Positions 9,336 to 18,743 are shown, counted from the first letter of the stretch. The stretch: 64,000 nt of DNA from Mesorhizobium erdmanii USDA 3471 (GCF_000472705.1 NZ_AXAE01000013.1:62001-126000), one strand, 5' to 3'. Notes: generated from the letters alone by a model not told the origin. Numbers and translations are program-made.

Positions 9336-9731
9336 ATGCACGAGATTCTGCAGCCGGAAGGCTGGGTCAAGCCGGTCGGCTACGCCAATGGCGTCGCGGC
9401 GCGTGGGCAGCTCATCTTCGTCGGCGGACAGGTCGGCTGGAACGGGCAATGCCAGTTCGAGACCGACGAGTTTGTCGGCCAGGTGCGGCAGACGCTGCAA
9501 AACATCGTCGCGGTGCTGACCGAGGCCGGCGCCGAGCCGAAGCACATCACCTCGATGACCTGGTATTTCACCGACAAAACCGAATATCTCGCCAACCTCA
9601 GGGGCATCGGCGAAGCCTATCGTGAGGTGATCGGCCGGCATTTTCCTGCGATGGCCGCCATGCAGGTGGTGGCGCTGGTCGAGGACCGCGCCAAGGTGGA
9701 GATTCAGGCGACGGCCGTCATTCCGGATTGA
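9336..9731 (+). CDS. Rid-family (YjgF/YER057c/UK114) protein
   Basis: A 131-residue Rid-fold protein. ILQPEGWVKPVGYANGV at the N-terminus and AMQVVALVEDRAKVEIQATAV at the C-terminus match the family. RidA deaminases keep an Arg in the PAR motif before the last strands; here the text is FPAMAAM, so the Arg appears absent and imine hydrolase activity is doubtful. Start at 9336 follows GGGAGG with good spacing. In an aminobenzoyl-CoA operon a Rid protein would make sense for handling enamine or imine intermediates, but the missing Arg argues for a different binding role. Confidence 0.87.
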   Translation: MHEILQPEGWVKPVGYANGVAARGQLIFVGGQVGWNGQCQFETDEFVGQVRQTLQNIVAVLTEAGAEPKHITSMTWYFTDKTEYLANLRGIGEAYREVIGRHFPAMAAMQVVALVEDRAKVEIQATAVIPD

Positions 9732-9741
9732 TCTGTCGTCA

Positions 9742-10833
9742 TTACCCGCGAAGGCCTGCCTGCCTCAGCAGCGGCAACACTTGATCGCAGAAATAGGGCA
9801 ATTCCCTGGTGTAGTTGACGAAGGAGAGCGCGATGCCCTGGTAGCCATGCCCCGATATGGCGGCCATGTCGGCAGCGATCGTTTCCGGTGTGCCAATTAA
9901 CGGATAGGTGCCGGCGCCGCCGGCGAAGCGCTGGCGGTAACGGTCATAGGCGTGCGGGTCGTGCGACTGCGAGAATTCCTTCTTGCCAGCCATATGGGCG
10001 TCGACCGCCTCGTGGTCGGCCATTTCGACGGCATACCTGTTGTAATAGGCCTGCGCCTCTTCCATCGTCGGGCGGCAGACAACGTGCGCCACCGTATAGA
10101 CACCGACGTCGCGGCCGACCTTGTCGGCCCGTTCGCGGATGTCGGCGACATGCTTGCCGGCATCGTTCAGTTCGGAAAAGGTCGTGAACAGGTAATCGCA
10201 TTTGGCGGCGGCGAAATCGCGGCCCGGGCCGCCGAAAGCGGCGTTCATGGTCACCGGGCGTGGAAGCTGCAGGCTCGCCGGCCGGCTGACGGCTTCCTTG
10301 AGGCGATAATAGGTGCCTTCGTAGTCCAGAGGCTCCGTCGACGCGTAAAGCTTCTCGAGAATCTCGATCCATTCCGCGGCCTGCTCATATCCCTTCTCGA
10401 CCAGCGGCGTGCCGAACATACCGAATTCCTTCGGGTTCCAGCCACAGACGATGTTGAGGCCGGCGCGGCCCTTACTGATGTGATCGACCGTCGCCAGCGC
10501 CTTGGCGGCGTAGAGCGGATGCACCAGCGGCACGTGCACGGTCATGAACAGCCCGATCCGGTCAGTGGCGACGCCAAGCGCCGCTGCCCAGGTGAAGGTC
10601 TCGAACGACCATTCGCGAACCTTGTTGCGGCCGCCAAAACCGCGCCAGCGCGCGATCGGCAGCATGAACTCCAGCCCGGCGCGGTCGGCTATTTGCGCCG
10701 CCGTCAGATTGTCCTGCCAGCTCGCCGTCCAGCGCTCCGGCACATCGGTGATGGCAAGGCCGCCATCGGCATTGCTCGAGAAGACGCCGAGCTTCAGTTT
10801 GTTCGGGCCGTGCAGGGGATGCGCTTTGATCAT
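9742..10833 (-). CDS. LLM-class flavin-dependent oxidoreductase (RutA/SfnG-like)
   Basis: Bacterial luciferase-fold monooxygenase of 363 residues. It shares with RutA and SfnG the stretches LGVFSSNADGG, ARWRGFGG and GRAGLNIVCGWNPKEFGMFG, and a C-terminal GTPETIAADMAAIS. These enzymes use reduced FMN from a partner reductase to oxidise pyrimidines, sulfones or related small molecules. The ATG at 10833 is chosen as the frame continues far upstream without homology. The gene is divergent from the aldolase at 10955, and palindromic site B lies between them, so the two genes are probably co-controlled. No flavin reductase gene is adjacent. Substrate unknown. Confidence 0.88.
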   Translation of the reverse strand: MIKAHPLHGPNKLKLGVFSSNADGGLAITDVPERWTASWQDNLTAAQIADRAGLEFMLPIARWRGFGGRNKVREWSFETFTWAAALGVATDRIGLFMTVHVPLVHPLYAAKALATVDHISKGRAGLNIVCGWNPKEFGMFGTPLVEKGYEQAAEWIEILEKLYASTEPLDYEGTYYRLKEAVSRPASLQLPRPVTMNAAFGGPGRDFAAAKCDYLFTTFSELNDAGKHVADIRERADKVGRDVGVYTVAHVVCRPTMEEAQAYYNRYAVEMADHEAVDAHMAGKKEFSQSHDPHAYDRYRQRFAGGAGTYPLIGTPETIAADMAAISGHGYQGIALSFVNYTRELPYFCDQVLPLLRQAGLRG

Positions 10834-10880
10834 CTCGGGAACTCGCGGCGGGAGGCCACACGCTAGGCCCGCGCCAGAAT

Positions 10881-10896
10881 ATTTCAAGCCTGAAAT
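10881..10896. promoter_or_regulatory. Palindromic operator candidate, site B
   Basis: ATTTCAAGCCTGAAAT is a 16-base palindrome with perfect 6-base arms. It lies 48 bases upstream of the LLM gene start and 58 bases upstream of the aldolase start, the middle of a divergent promoter region. It matches site A at 3477-3491 in 12 of 14 overlapping positions when site A is read on the minus strand. Confidence 0.65.
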
Positions 10897-10954
10897 AGCT
10901 TCGCCTGGGTGTCGTTTGCGGATATGACTTTGGGCCAGACGAAAAGGGACCGGC

Positions 10955-11716
10955 ATGAACGAATTCCGCCAGAAATGCATCGGCAAGGCAAACCTCGTCG
11001 GCTCCTTTGCCGCCATTCCCCATCCCGTCGCGGTCGAAGTGATGGCGCTGGCCGGCCTCGACTTCCTCTGCATCGACTGGGAGCATGCCCAGATCTCGCG
11101 CGACATGATCGAGACCATGGTGCGCGCGGCGGACGTCCATCGCGTGCCGGCGATGGTGCGCGTTCCCGGCCATGCGGCGGAAGCCATCCAGGCGGCACTC
11201 GACAGCGGAGCGCAAGGCGTGCTGGTGCCGCGCGTGTCAACCGCCGCGCAAGCCGCGACGGCCGTCAAAGCCTCGCGTTATCCGCCACTGGGCGAGCGCG
11301 GCGTCGGGCCTGGCCGGGCCGCCGGCTATGGCTATCGCATTCCCGAGTATCTTGCCGGCGCCAATGACAGAACCGTCGTCGCGGTCCAGGTCGAGACAGC
11401 CGAGGGGCTCGCCAACATTGACGCGATCGCGGCCGTCGATGGCGTCGACGTGATCTTCGTCGGCCCCGGCGACCTTTCGGTGTCGATCGACGCGATCGGA
11501 CCGCAAGGCGTCGACAGGCTGAACGCGGCGATCAGGACGATCATCGGCGCGACGGTCGCGCATGGCAAAGCCGCCGGCATATTTTGCGCCAGCCCACAGA
11601 CCGTCAGCCGCTGGGCAGCCATCGGCGCCAGTTTCTTCGTGCTGGCCAGCGACACGATGTTTCTGGGCGCCGGCGCCGCGGCCAACGCTGCAGCCGCACG
11701 CGACGAATTGGCATAG
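10955..11716 (+). CDS. HpcH/HpaI-family aldolase
   Basis: A 253-residue TIM-barrel aldolase of the 2-keto-3-deoxy-acid class. FLCIDWEHAQISRDM near the N-terminus, LDSGAQGVLVPRVSTA near residue 85, the metal-binding Glu region VQVETAEGLANIDAIA and IFVGPGDLSVS are the family landmarks. Members cleave 4-hydroxy-2-oxo acids to pyruvate and an aldehyde with a divalent metal. In this context it could process a ring-cleavage or chain-shortened product. AAAAGGGACCGGC precedes the ATG. Shares a divergent promoter with the LLM gene. Confidence 0.9.
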   Translation: MNEFRQKCIGKANLVGSFAAIPHPVAVEVMALAGLDFLCIDWEHAQISRDMIETMVRAADVHRVPAMVRVPGHAAEAIQAALDSGAQGVLVPRVSTAAQAATAVKASRYPPLGERGVGPGRAAGYGYRIPEYLAGANDRTVVAVQVETAEGLANIDAIAAVDGVDVIFVGPGDLSVSIDAIGPQGVDRLNAAIRTIIGATVAHGKAAGIFCASPQTVSRWAAIGASFFVLASDTMFLGAGAAANAAAARDELA

Positions 11717-11771
11717 ACGGGCGCGGCCTGGCAAAAAAGACGTATCGCCGGAGCAACAGACCCGCCAATCT

Positions 11772-11785
11772 TTTTAAGCTTAAAA
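11772..11785. promoter_or_regulatory. Palindromic operator candidate, site C
   Basis: TTTTAAGCTTAAAA is a perfect 14-base palindrome, 55 bases after the aldolase stop and about 335 bases before the binding-protein ATG. It shares the TTTAAGCTT core with site A. A degenerate second copy, CTTTCGCCTTGAAAAG, follows at 11786-11801. Confidence 0.5.
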
Positions 11786-12090
11786 CTTTCGCCTTGAAAA
11801 GCGTCCCACTTTGGATAAGCATTCAAAAACGATAGTGACTGCCGTGCCGGCGGGGCTTGCCGTGCAGTCCATCGTAGTGCTTCGGGTGGGAGGGGTTCAG
11901 TCCTTGTCGTTCATGCTGCCCCAGTCGTCGTCCAGCGTGCGCCCTGCTCTCGATGGCGTGCGCGGCCAAATCCATGACCTGCATACAGGGACCTTCGCCA
12001 AGCGCGGATGGTCGCTGCCATGAATTGACGCCCCGCTGGGAGGTGGGGCGGCAAGAAACCGTGCGGGGACAGCCCCGTCCGATCAACAAC

Positions 12091-12118
12091 CAGAGGGAAC
12101 ACCCCAGAGGGAACACCA
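12091..12118 (+). repeat. Tandem duplication covering the ribosome binding site
   Basis: CAGAGGGAACACC is repeated at 12091-12103 and 12105-12117, immediately before the ATG at 12120. Each copy carries an AGAGGGA Shine-Dalgarno-like core; only the second copy is at normal spacing. Confidence 0.75.
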
Positions 12119-12119
12119 A

Positions 12120-12917
12120 ATGAAGCTCAACCGTCGCAACCTCATCCTTTTCGCCGCCGCCATCGGCATCGCCGCCGGCCCGGCCACGTCTCACGCCGCC
12201 GATGTGCTTAATGTCGGCGCCTATCCGACCAATCCGCCCTTCGAATACAAGAACGAGAGCGGCACCTTCGAGGGCTTTGAAGTCGACATCGTCAATGAGG
12301 CGGCCAAGCGCATCAGCATGACCACCGACATCGCCGACCTCGGCTTCCAGGCGCTGTTCGCGGCTACCACCTCGAAGCGTATCGACGTCGCCATCTCCTC
12401 GATCACCATCACCCCGGAGCGCCTGAAGTCGCAGTCCTTTACCCAGCCCTACTATGATTCCGACATGGGCATCGCCACCAAGACCGACAGCGCTATCAAC
12501 GCCGAGGCCGACCTCAAGGGCAAGATCGTAGGCGTGTTGTCCGGCTCGACCGGCGAGACCTGGGTCAAGGCGCATCAGGAAGCCGACGGCTTCAGCGACG
12601 TGAAGGGCTATGATACCCAGCAGAACCTGCTGCTCGACCTCAGCGCCGGCCGCGTCGACGCCGCCGTCAGCGACATTCCGGGCATGGAATACTCCTTCAC
12701 CAAGATGAAGGACCTGAAGGTCAAGCAGCGCATCAAGACGGGCGAGCAGTACGGCCTGATGATGACCAAGGACCATCCGCTGCTTGGCAAGCTCAACGAC
12801 GCGCTGACCGCGATGAAGAAGGACGGCACACTGGCCGCGATCCACAAGAAGTGGTTCGGCAGCGACGCTCCGGCCGATTCCTCGACGGTCAAGGAAATGC
12901 CGCTGCCGAAGGCCTGA
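12120..12917 (+). CDS. Amino-acid-type ABC transporter substrate-binding protein (family 3)
   Basis: Periplasmic binding protein of 265 residues. The signal peptide MKLNRRNLILFAAAIGIAAG ends near SHAA (residue 27). The mature protein begins VLNVGAYPTNPPFEYKNESG and contains FEGFEVDIVNEAAKRI, the usual first lobe of cationic or polar amino-acid binders, with a C-terminal DGTLAAIHKKWFG. It delivers its ligand to the permease encoded at 13080, with a strong terminator hairpin between them. The ligand is unknown; context with an aminotransferase suggests an amino compound. Confidence 0.92.
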   Translation: MKLNRRNLILFAAAIGIAAGPATSHAADVLNVGAYPTNPPFEYKNESGTFEGFEVDIVNEAAKRISMTTDIADLGFQALFAATTSKRIDVAISSITITPERLKSQSFTQPYYDSDMGIATKTDSAINAEADLKGKIVGVLSGSTGETWVKAHQEADGFSDVKGYDTQQNLLLDLSAGRVDAAVSDIPGMEYSFTKMKDLKVKQRIKTGEQYGLMMTKDHPLLGKLNDALTAMKKDGTLAAIHKKWFGSDAPADSSTVKEMPLPKA

Positions 12918-12935
12918 GCGGCAACTGAGAACAGG

Positions 12936-12970
12936 GGCGTGCCGGCTCAAAGGCCGGCACGCCTCGTTTT
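12936..12970 (+). terminator. Intrinsic terminator or attenuator after the binding-protein gene
   Basis: Perfect 11-base stem GGCGTGCCGGC (12936-12946) and GCCGGCACGCC (12953-12963), 6-base loop, then TCGTTTT. It lies between binding-protein and permease genes, where partial termination would keep the binding protein in excess. Confidence 0.85.
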
Positions 12971-13079
12971 CACTGATGATCCTTCCCCGGAACCACAGGT
13001 CAGCGCGGCAAAACCGCTTTCGGTGTTTCCGGGCCCTGCTCCAGCGTCACGGGACGCAAAACGGTTCGGGAACGCTCCC

Positions 13080-13754
13080 ATGTCGCTGATCGACACTTTC
13101 TTCAATCCCGATGTTATCATGTCCAGCCTGCCGGCGCTGCTGCGCGGTTTCCTGAACACGCTGCTGCTCGGCATCCTGAGCATCAGCATCGGCATTCCCA
13201 TCGGTCTGGTGATCAGCCTGCTGCGGCTCTATGCGCCGAAGCCGGTACGCTGGCTGGCGGTCGGCTACACCGATATTTTTCGCGCGCTGCCGGTGCTGGT
13301 GGTGCTGATCCTGATCTACTACGCGCTGCCCTTCCTCGGCATACGCCTGTCGTCCTGGGCGTCCGCTGTGACGGCGTTCGCCTTCATCATGTCGGCCTAT
13401 TCGGCGGAAGTGTTCCGCTCCGGCATCGAAAGCATTCCGCGCGGCCAGTTCGAGGCGTCGCAGGCGCTGGGCCTGCCGTTCCTTTTGACGTTGCGCAAGG
13501 TGGTGCTGCCGCAGGCGATCCGCGTGGTCATTCCGCCGATGACCAGCAATTGCGTGTCGATGTTCAAGGACACCTCGCTGGCCTCCACCGTGGCGCTGCC
13601 GGAACTCTTGAAGGAAGCGACCAACGCGCAGTCGCTCTACGCCAACCCGTCGCCGCTGATCGGCGCGGCGCTGGTCTATCTCATCTTCCTCTGGCCGATG
13701 GTGCGCCTCGTCAGCCTGCTTGAAGACCGCTTCAAGACCGAGAAGACGCGCTGA
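13080..13754 (+). CDS. Amino-acid ABC transporter permease (HisM/GlnP type)
   Basis: Inner-membrane permease of 224 residues with five likely membrane segments. The ATPase-contacting loop is [24 protein letters not shown] (residues about 120-145, quoted only in part here by its start [10 protein letters not shown]). [17 protein letters not shown] and [10 protein letters not shown] are hydrophobic segments. Start taken at ATG 13080 although the frame is open from 12939, since the upstream part encodes an atypical Pro-rich stretch across the terminator. Only one permease and no HisP-type ATPase gene is nearby, so the ATPase must be shared or encoded elsewhere. Confidence 0.9.
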   Translation: MSLIDTFFNPDVIMSSLPALLRGFLNTLLLGILSISIGIPIGLVISLLRLYAPKPVRWLAVGYTDIFRALPVLVVLILIYYALPFLGIRLSSWASAVTAFAFIMSAYSAEVFRSGIESIPRGQFEASQALGLPFLLTLRKVVLPQAIRVVIPPMTSNCVSMFKDTSLASTVALPELLKEATNAQSLYANPSPLIGAALVYLIFLWPMVRLVSLLEDRFKTEKTR

Positions 13755-13800
13755 CATTCCCAACCGATCCACCCGCCAAATTCTTCGCAGGAGCGTATCC

Positions 13801-15090
13801 GTGAACAAGCATCAAACCGGCAATGCGAACGCCGCAGCGTTCCCCGTCGACACCATCCGCGACATGTTTCCCGCCCTGCAGCGGGCCGGCGACTTCATTT
13901 TCATGGACAATGCCGCCGGCGCGCAGATCCCGCAGAGCGTGCTCGACGCGGTGACCAACCACCTTGTCTCGCACAATGTGCAGCGCGGCGGCCGCTATGG
14001 CCGCAGCGTCACCGTCGACCAGTCGGTCGCCGATGCGCGGACAAGCGTAGCACTGCTGATCAATGCCTATAGCCCGGCCGAAATCTGCTTCGGCATGAAC
14101 GCCACCTCTTTCATCCGCCTCGTCAGCCTCGGCATTGGCCAGATGCTCGCCAGGGATTCAGAGGGAGAACGCGACGAGATCATCATCACCGACATGGACC
14201 ATGACGCCAACATCGCTACCTGGCTGGCGCTGGAATCGGCCGGGGCGAAATTCAAATGGTGGCGCATGCGCGAGGACGGCAACCTGCATGTCGACGATTT
14301 GCGCCCGCTTGTCTCCGATCGCACCCGTCTCGTCGCCTGCACAGTGACCGCGCATTCGATCGGCTCGATCGTCGATGTCGCTTCGGTGGCTGAGATCGCG
14401 CACGCGGCCGGCGCGGAAGTGTTCCTCGATTGCGTGCACTTTGGGCCGCACGGGCTGATCGACGTCCAGGCCTGGGATTGCGACTACCTCGTCTGTTCCG
14501 GCTACAAGAACTTCTCGCCGCATATGGGCTTCCTGTGGGGCCGCTTCGACACGCTGAAGCGGCTGCCGACTTTTCGAGAGGATTTCATCCCCGACGAGCC
14601 GCCCTACAAGGTCGAGGCCGGCACCTTCATCTACGAGAATGTCTCCGGCATGGACGCCGCTGTGCAGTACCTGGAGCTGATCGGCCGCAATCTGGCGCCC
14701 TCCAACAACCGCTCGCGTCGCGAAAACATCGTGGCCGGCATGGGCGCCATTCGCGACTACGAGCTGCTTTTAGCACGCGAGATGATGAAGGTGCTGAAGG
14801 ATTGCGGTGCGACGATCTACGGCGTCGCCGACGAGGCCCGCCTCAACGAGCGCGTGCCGACTTTCTGCTTCAACATCGGCAAACTGTCGCCGCAACGCAT
14901 CGTCGAGGAAATGGCCGAGATGCAGATCGGCATCCGCGACGGCCACATGTACGCGCCACGGCTGATGAAACGCCTGAACCTGTCGATGGACAGCGGCGCC
15001 ATCCGCGCCTCGCTCGTGCACTACAACACGGTCGAGGAAATCCACAAATTCGGAGAAGCGCTGCGCGCGATCATCGCCAAGCTGTCCTGA
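13801..15090 (+). CDS. Class V aminotransferase, cysteine-desulfurase-like subfamily
   Basis: PLP-dependent enzyme of 429 residues. The N-terminal region [20 protein letters not shown] is typical of this subfamily, D and H cofactor contacts are in [13 protein letters not shown], and the Schiff-base Lys is residue 236 in [16 protein letters not shown]. It matches the family of uncharacterised cysteine-desulfurase-like aminotransferases more than NifS or IscS, and lacks a recognisable Cys-loop. GTG at 13801 follows AGGAG with good spacing. Probably in one operon with the binding protein and permease, where it would transaminate or cleave the imported amino compound; that role is inference. Confidence 0.87.
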   Translation: MNKHQTGNANAAAFPVDTIRDMFPALQRAGDFIFMDNAAGAQIPQSVLDAVTNHLVSHNVQRGGRYGRSVTVDQSVADARTSVALLINAYSPAEICFGMNATSFIRLVSLGIGQMLARDSEGERDEIIITDMDHDANIATWLALESAGAKFKWWRMREDGNLHVDDLRPLVSDRTRLVACTVTAHSIGSIVDVASVAEIAHAAGAEVFLDCVHFGPHGLIDVQAWDCDYLVCSGYKNFSPHMGFLWGRFDTLKRLPTFREDFIPDEPPYKVEAGTFIYENVSGMDAAVQYLELIGRNLAPSNNRSRRENIVAGMGAIRDYELLLAREMMKVLKDCGATIYGVADEARLNERVPTFCFNIGKLSPQRIVEEMAEMQIGIRDGHMYAPRLMKRLNLSMDSGAIRASLVHYNTVEEIHKFGEALRAIIAKLS

Positions 15091-15126
15091 TGGACGAAGG
15101 GTGCCTGACGGTTGCCGCTTGCAGCC

Positions 15127-15950
<824 letters not shown>

Positions 15951-15954
<4 letters not shown>

Positions 15955-16817
15955 GCGCTGGCTCCAGTCGTACTAACGTCCTGGGGCGCCGGCTCGAACA
16001 GCATGTCGGAGACGGTCGGCAGGCGGTTGCCCACCGCGTTGTCGGGTAGCGCCGAGAGCAGCGCGCGCGTATAGTTGCTCTTCGGGCTTTCGAACAGCGA
16101 CAGCACGTCGGCCTCTTCCATCTTGCGGCCCTTGTACTGGACGATGACGCGGTCGGCGGTTTCCGCCACCACGCCCATATTGTGGGTGATCATGATCAGG
16201 CCCATGCCGTATTTGGCCTGCAGCGAGACCAGAAGATCAAGGATCTGCTTCTGGATGGTGACGTCCAATGCCGTCGTCGGCTCGTCGGCGATCAAGAGCT
16301 TCGGATTGCAGGCAATAGCGATGGCGATCATCACGCGCTGGCACTGGCCGCCCGACATCTGGTGCGGGAACGAGTTCAGCCGTTCCGCCGGTTCCGGAAT
16401 GCCGACCTGCTTCAACAATTCGATGGCGCGCGCCCGGCGCTGGGTCTTGTCCATGCCCATATGGAAGCGCAGCACTTCCTCGATCTGGAAGCCAACCGTG
16501 AAGCACGGATTGAGGCTGGCCATCGGCTCCTGGAAGATCATCGACATGTCCTTGCCGACGATCTTGCGCCGCTCGGCAGGGCCCAGTTTCAGAAGATCGC
16601 GGCCGCCAAAGCTCATCCTGTCGGCGGTGACCTTGGCCGTCCACGGCAACAGGCCCATCACGGCCAGCATCGATACCGACTTGCCGGAGCCGGATTCGCC
16701 GACGATGGCGAGCACTTCGCGTTCGTCGACATGCAGCGAAACGCCATCGACGGCGCGGAAGGAACCGGATGCGGTCTGGAATTCCACGACGAGGTTCTGG
16801 ATGTCGAGCAACGCCAT
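15951..16817 (-). CDS. Peptide ABC transporter ATP-binding protein (DppD-like)
   Basis: ATPase of 288 residues with Walker A GESGSGKSVSM, signature MSGGQCQRVMIAIAIA, and Walker [13 protein letters not shown]. The usual Arg or Lys in GGMxQRV is Cys here (GGQCQRV), a mild variation. Start set at 16817: the complement of 16818-16830 reads AGGAGGTCGTG, an ideal Shine-Dalgarno directly before ATG. The ATG shares one base with the permease stop. It forms the ATPase pair with the DppF-like protein. Confidence 0.95.
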
Positions 16818-17728
16818 CACGACCTCCTGAGCTTGGGATCGAGCGCGTCGCGCAGGCCGTCGCCGACAAGGTTGATGGCGAGCACGGTGATCAGGATGGC
16901 AAGGCCGGGGAAAGTCACCACCCACCAGGCGCGCAGGATGAATTCACGCGCCGTGGCGAGCATGGTACCCCATTCGGGTGTCGGCGGCTGCGCGCCGAGG
17001 CCGAGGAAGCCAAGGGCTGCCGCTTCGAGGATGGCATTGGAGAACGACAAGGTCGCCTGGACGATGAGCGGTGCCAGGCAATTGGGCAATATCGTGCGAA
17101 GCATCAGTCTGGTATGGCCCGCGCCCGCGACCTTTGCGGCCACGACATATTCGCGGCTCTTCTCCGCCATGACGGCCGCGCGCACCAGCCGGGCAAAATG
17201 CGGCTGCAGGACGAGCGCGATGGCCAGCATCGCATTGAACAGGCCGGGGCCGAGGATGGTGACCATCACCAGTGCCAGAAGAAGCGACGGGAAAGCCAGG
17301 ATGAGGTCCATGACGCGCATGATCGCCACGTCGACCCAGCCGCGAAAATAGCCGGCCAGCAGGCCGAGCGTGATGCCGCCGGTGAGCGCAAGCGAGACCA
17401 CGACCGCGCCAATGAGCAGCGAGAAGCGCGCGCCATAGAGAAGGCGCGAGAGGATGTCGCGCCCGACCGGATCGGTGCCGAGCAGATATTGTGTCGAGCC
17501 TCCGTCCTGCCAGGCCGGAGGCCGCAGGAACGCGGTCTTGTCCTGGACGTCGGGTGCATAGGGAGCCAGCAGCGGCGCAAACAGCGCCGCCAGCACGAGC
17601 AGGATGAATACGAACAGGCCGATGACGGCGCCGCGGTTCACCGAGAAATAATACCAGAAGGTCCTGAGACCAGTGAGGCGATCCGGGTTGCCGGCGGCCA
17701 TCGGGGCGATTTCGGTCGACTGGCTCAT
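16817..17728 (-). CDS. Peptide ABC transporter permease (DppC-like)
   Basis: Inner-membrane permease of 303 residues. A cytoplasmic N-terminal tail is followed by a first helix near residues 35-55 (GLFVFILLVLAALFAPLL), then LLGTDPVGRDILSRLLYGAR, the DppC landmark, and an EAA loop around RAAVMAEKSREYVVAAKVAG. ATG at 17728 shares its first base with the stop of the DppB gene, and the upstream extension of the frame falls inside that gene. It forms the channel with the next protein. Confidence 0.94.
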   Translation of the reverse strand: MSQSTEIAPMAAGNPDRLTGLRTFWYYFSVNRGAVIGLFVFILLVLAALFAPLLAPYAPDVQDKTAFLRPPAWQDGGSTQYLLGTDPVGRDILSRLLYGARFSLLIGAVVVSLALTGGITLGLLAGYFRGWVDVAIMRVMDLILAFPSLLLALVMVTILGPGLFNAMLAIALVLQPHFARLVRAAVMAEKSREYVVAAKVAGAGHTRLMLRTILPNCLAPLIVQATLSFSNAILEAAALGFLGLGAQPPTPEWGTMLATAREFILRAWWVVTFPGLAILITVLAINLVGDGLRDALDPKLRRS

Positions 17729-18735
17729 CACGCCGCCCTTATGCGCGGGTTGATAACGGCATAGAGTACATCGACGATCAGGTTCACGGCCATGACGATA
17801 AGGGCGATCAAGAGCAGGCCCGACTGCACGACGACATAGTCGCGCTTGGATATGGATTCGACCATCCACCTGCCGATGCCAGGCCAGGAGAAGATCGTTT
17901 CGGTAAGGATGGCACCGGCGAGCAGCGTACTAACCTGCAGGCCGATGGTGGTGACCACCGGGATGAGTGCGTTGCGCAGAGCGTGCACGCCGATGACTCG
18001 GGCCGACGAAAGCCCCTTGGCTCGGGCCGTCCGCACGTAGTCCTCGCCCAGCACCTCAAGCATCGCGGAGCGCGTCTGGCGCGCTATCACAGCCAGCGGA
18101 ATGGTACCGAGCACAATTGTCGGCAGCACCAGATGGCGCAATACCGAACGAAATGCATCGAATTTGCCGTAGAGCAAGGTGTCGATGGTCATGAAGCCGG
18201 TGATCGGCTTGAAGAAGTACTGCAGGTCGATACGCCCGTTGACCGGTGTCCAGCCGAGATAGCCGGAGAAAAAGATGATCAGCAGCAGGCCCCACCAGAA
18301 GATCGGCATGGAGTAGCCGACGAGCGCCGTGCCCATCAGCGACTGGTCGAACCAGGAGCCGCGCTTGATGGCCGCGAAGATGCCGGCCGGAATGCCGAGC
18401 ACCATGGCGAAGATCATGGCGAAGAATGACAGCTCCAGCGTCGCCGGGAAGAGCGTCTTGAACTCTTCAAGCACCGGGCGCTTGGACGAAATCGAAACGC
18501 CGAAATCGCCGGTCACGACCTCGCCGACATAGCGCGTATATTGCTGCCAGATCGGCAGATTGTAGCCGAACTGCTCCTTGAGCTCTTCGTAACGCGCCGG
18601 CGCCACGCCGTGTTCGCCGGCCATGGCAAGGATCGGATCGCCGGGCAGCAACCTGACGAACGCAAAGGCGCAGATCGTGATGCCGACAAGCGTCGGGATC
18701 AAAAGTGCAATTCGGTGGAGGATATATTTTAGCAT
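17728..18735 (-). CDS. Peptide ABC transporter permease (DppB-like)
   Basis: Inner-membrane permease of 335 residues beginning MLKYILHRIALLIPTLVGIT, the classic DppB first helix, with VRLLPGDPI following. The EAA loop lies near ARQTRSAMLEVLGEDYVRTA, and TETIFSWPGIGRW near the C-terminus is a family signature. It is separated from the binding-protein gene by a strong hairpin (18744-18769) and coupled to the DppC gene by overlapping stop and start. Confidence 0.95.
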   Translation of the reverse strand: MLKYILHRIALLIPTLVGITICAFAFVRLLPGDPILAMAGEHGVAPARYEELKEQFGYNLPIWQQYTRYVGEVVTGDFGVSISSKRPVLEEFKTLFPATLELSFFAMIFAMVLGIPAGIFAAIKRGSWFDQSLMGTALVGYSMPIFWWGLLLIIFFSGYLGWTPVNGRIDLQYFFKPITGFMTIDTLLYGKFDAFRSVLRHLVLPTIVLGTIPLAVIARQTRSAMLEVLGEDYVRTARAKGLSSARVIGVHALRNALIPVVTTIGLQVSTLLAGAILTETIFSWPGIGRWMVESISKRDYVVVQSGLLLIALIVMAVNLIVDVLYAVINPRIRAA

Positions 18736-18743
18736 GATGTAGG

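Larger units (their letters stand above)
11717..12119 (+). other. 403-base region upstream of the binding-protein gene
   Basis: No credible gene is seen. The region holds palindromic site C, then about 230 bases of unremarkable sequence, then two small GC hairpins (CGCCCC/GGGGCG at 12029-12050, CGGGG/CCCCG at 12064-12077) and a tandem duplication just before the start codon. It therefore looks like a promoter plus a structured leader. I do not recognise a known riboswitch. Confidence 0.55.

Noticed and set aside
11811..12023. Small 70-codon frame in the leader of the binding-protein gene
   Set aside because: No ribosome binding site and low-complexity product; the region is better explained as promoter plus leader.
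12091..12118. CRISPR-like repeat
   Set aside because: Only two 13-base copies with no spacers; no cas gene in the window.
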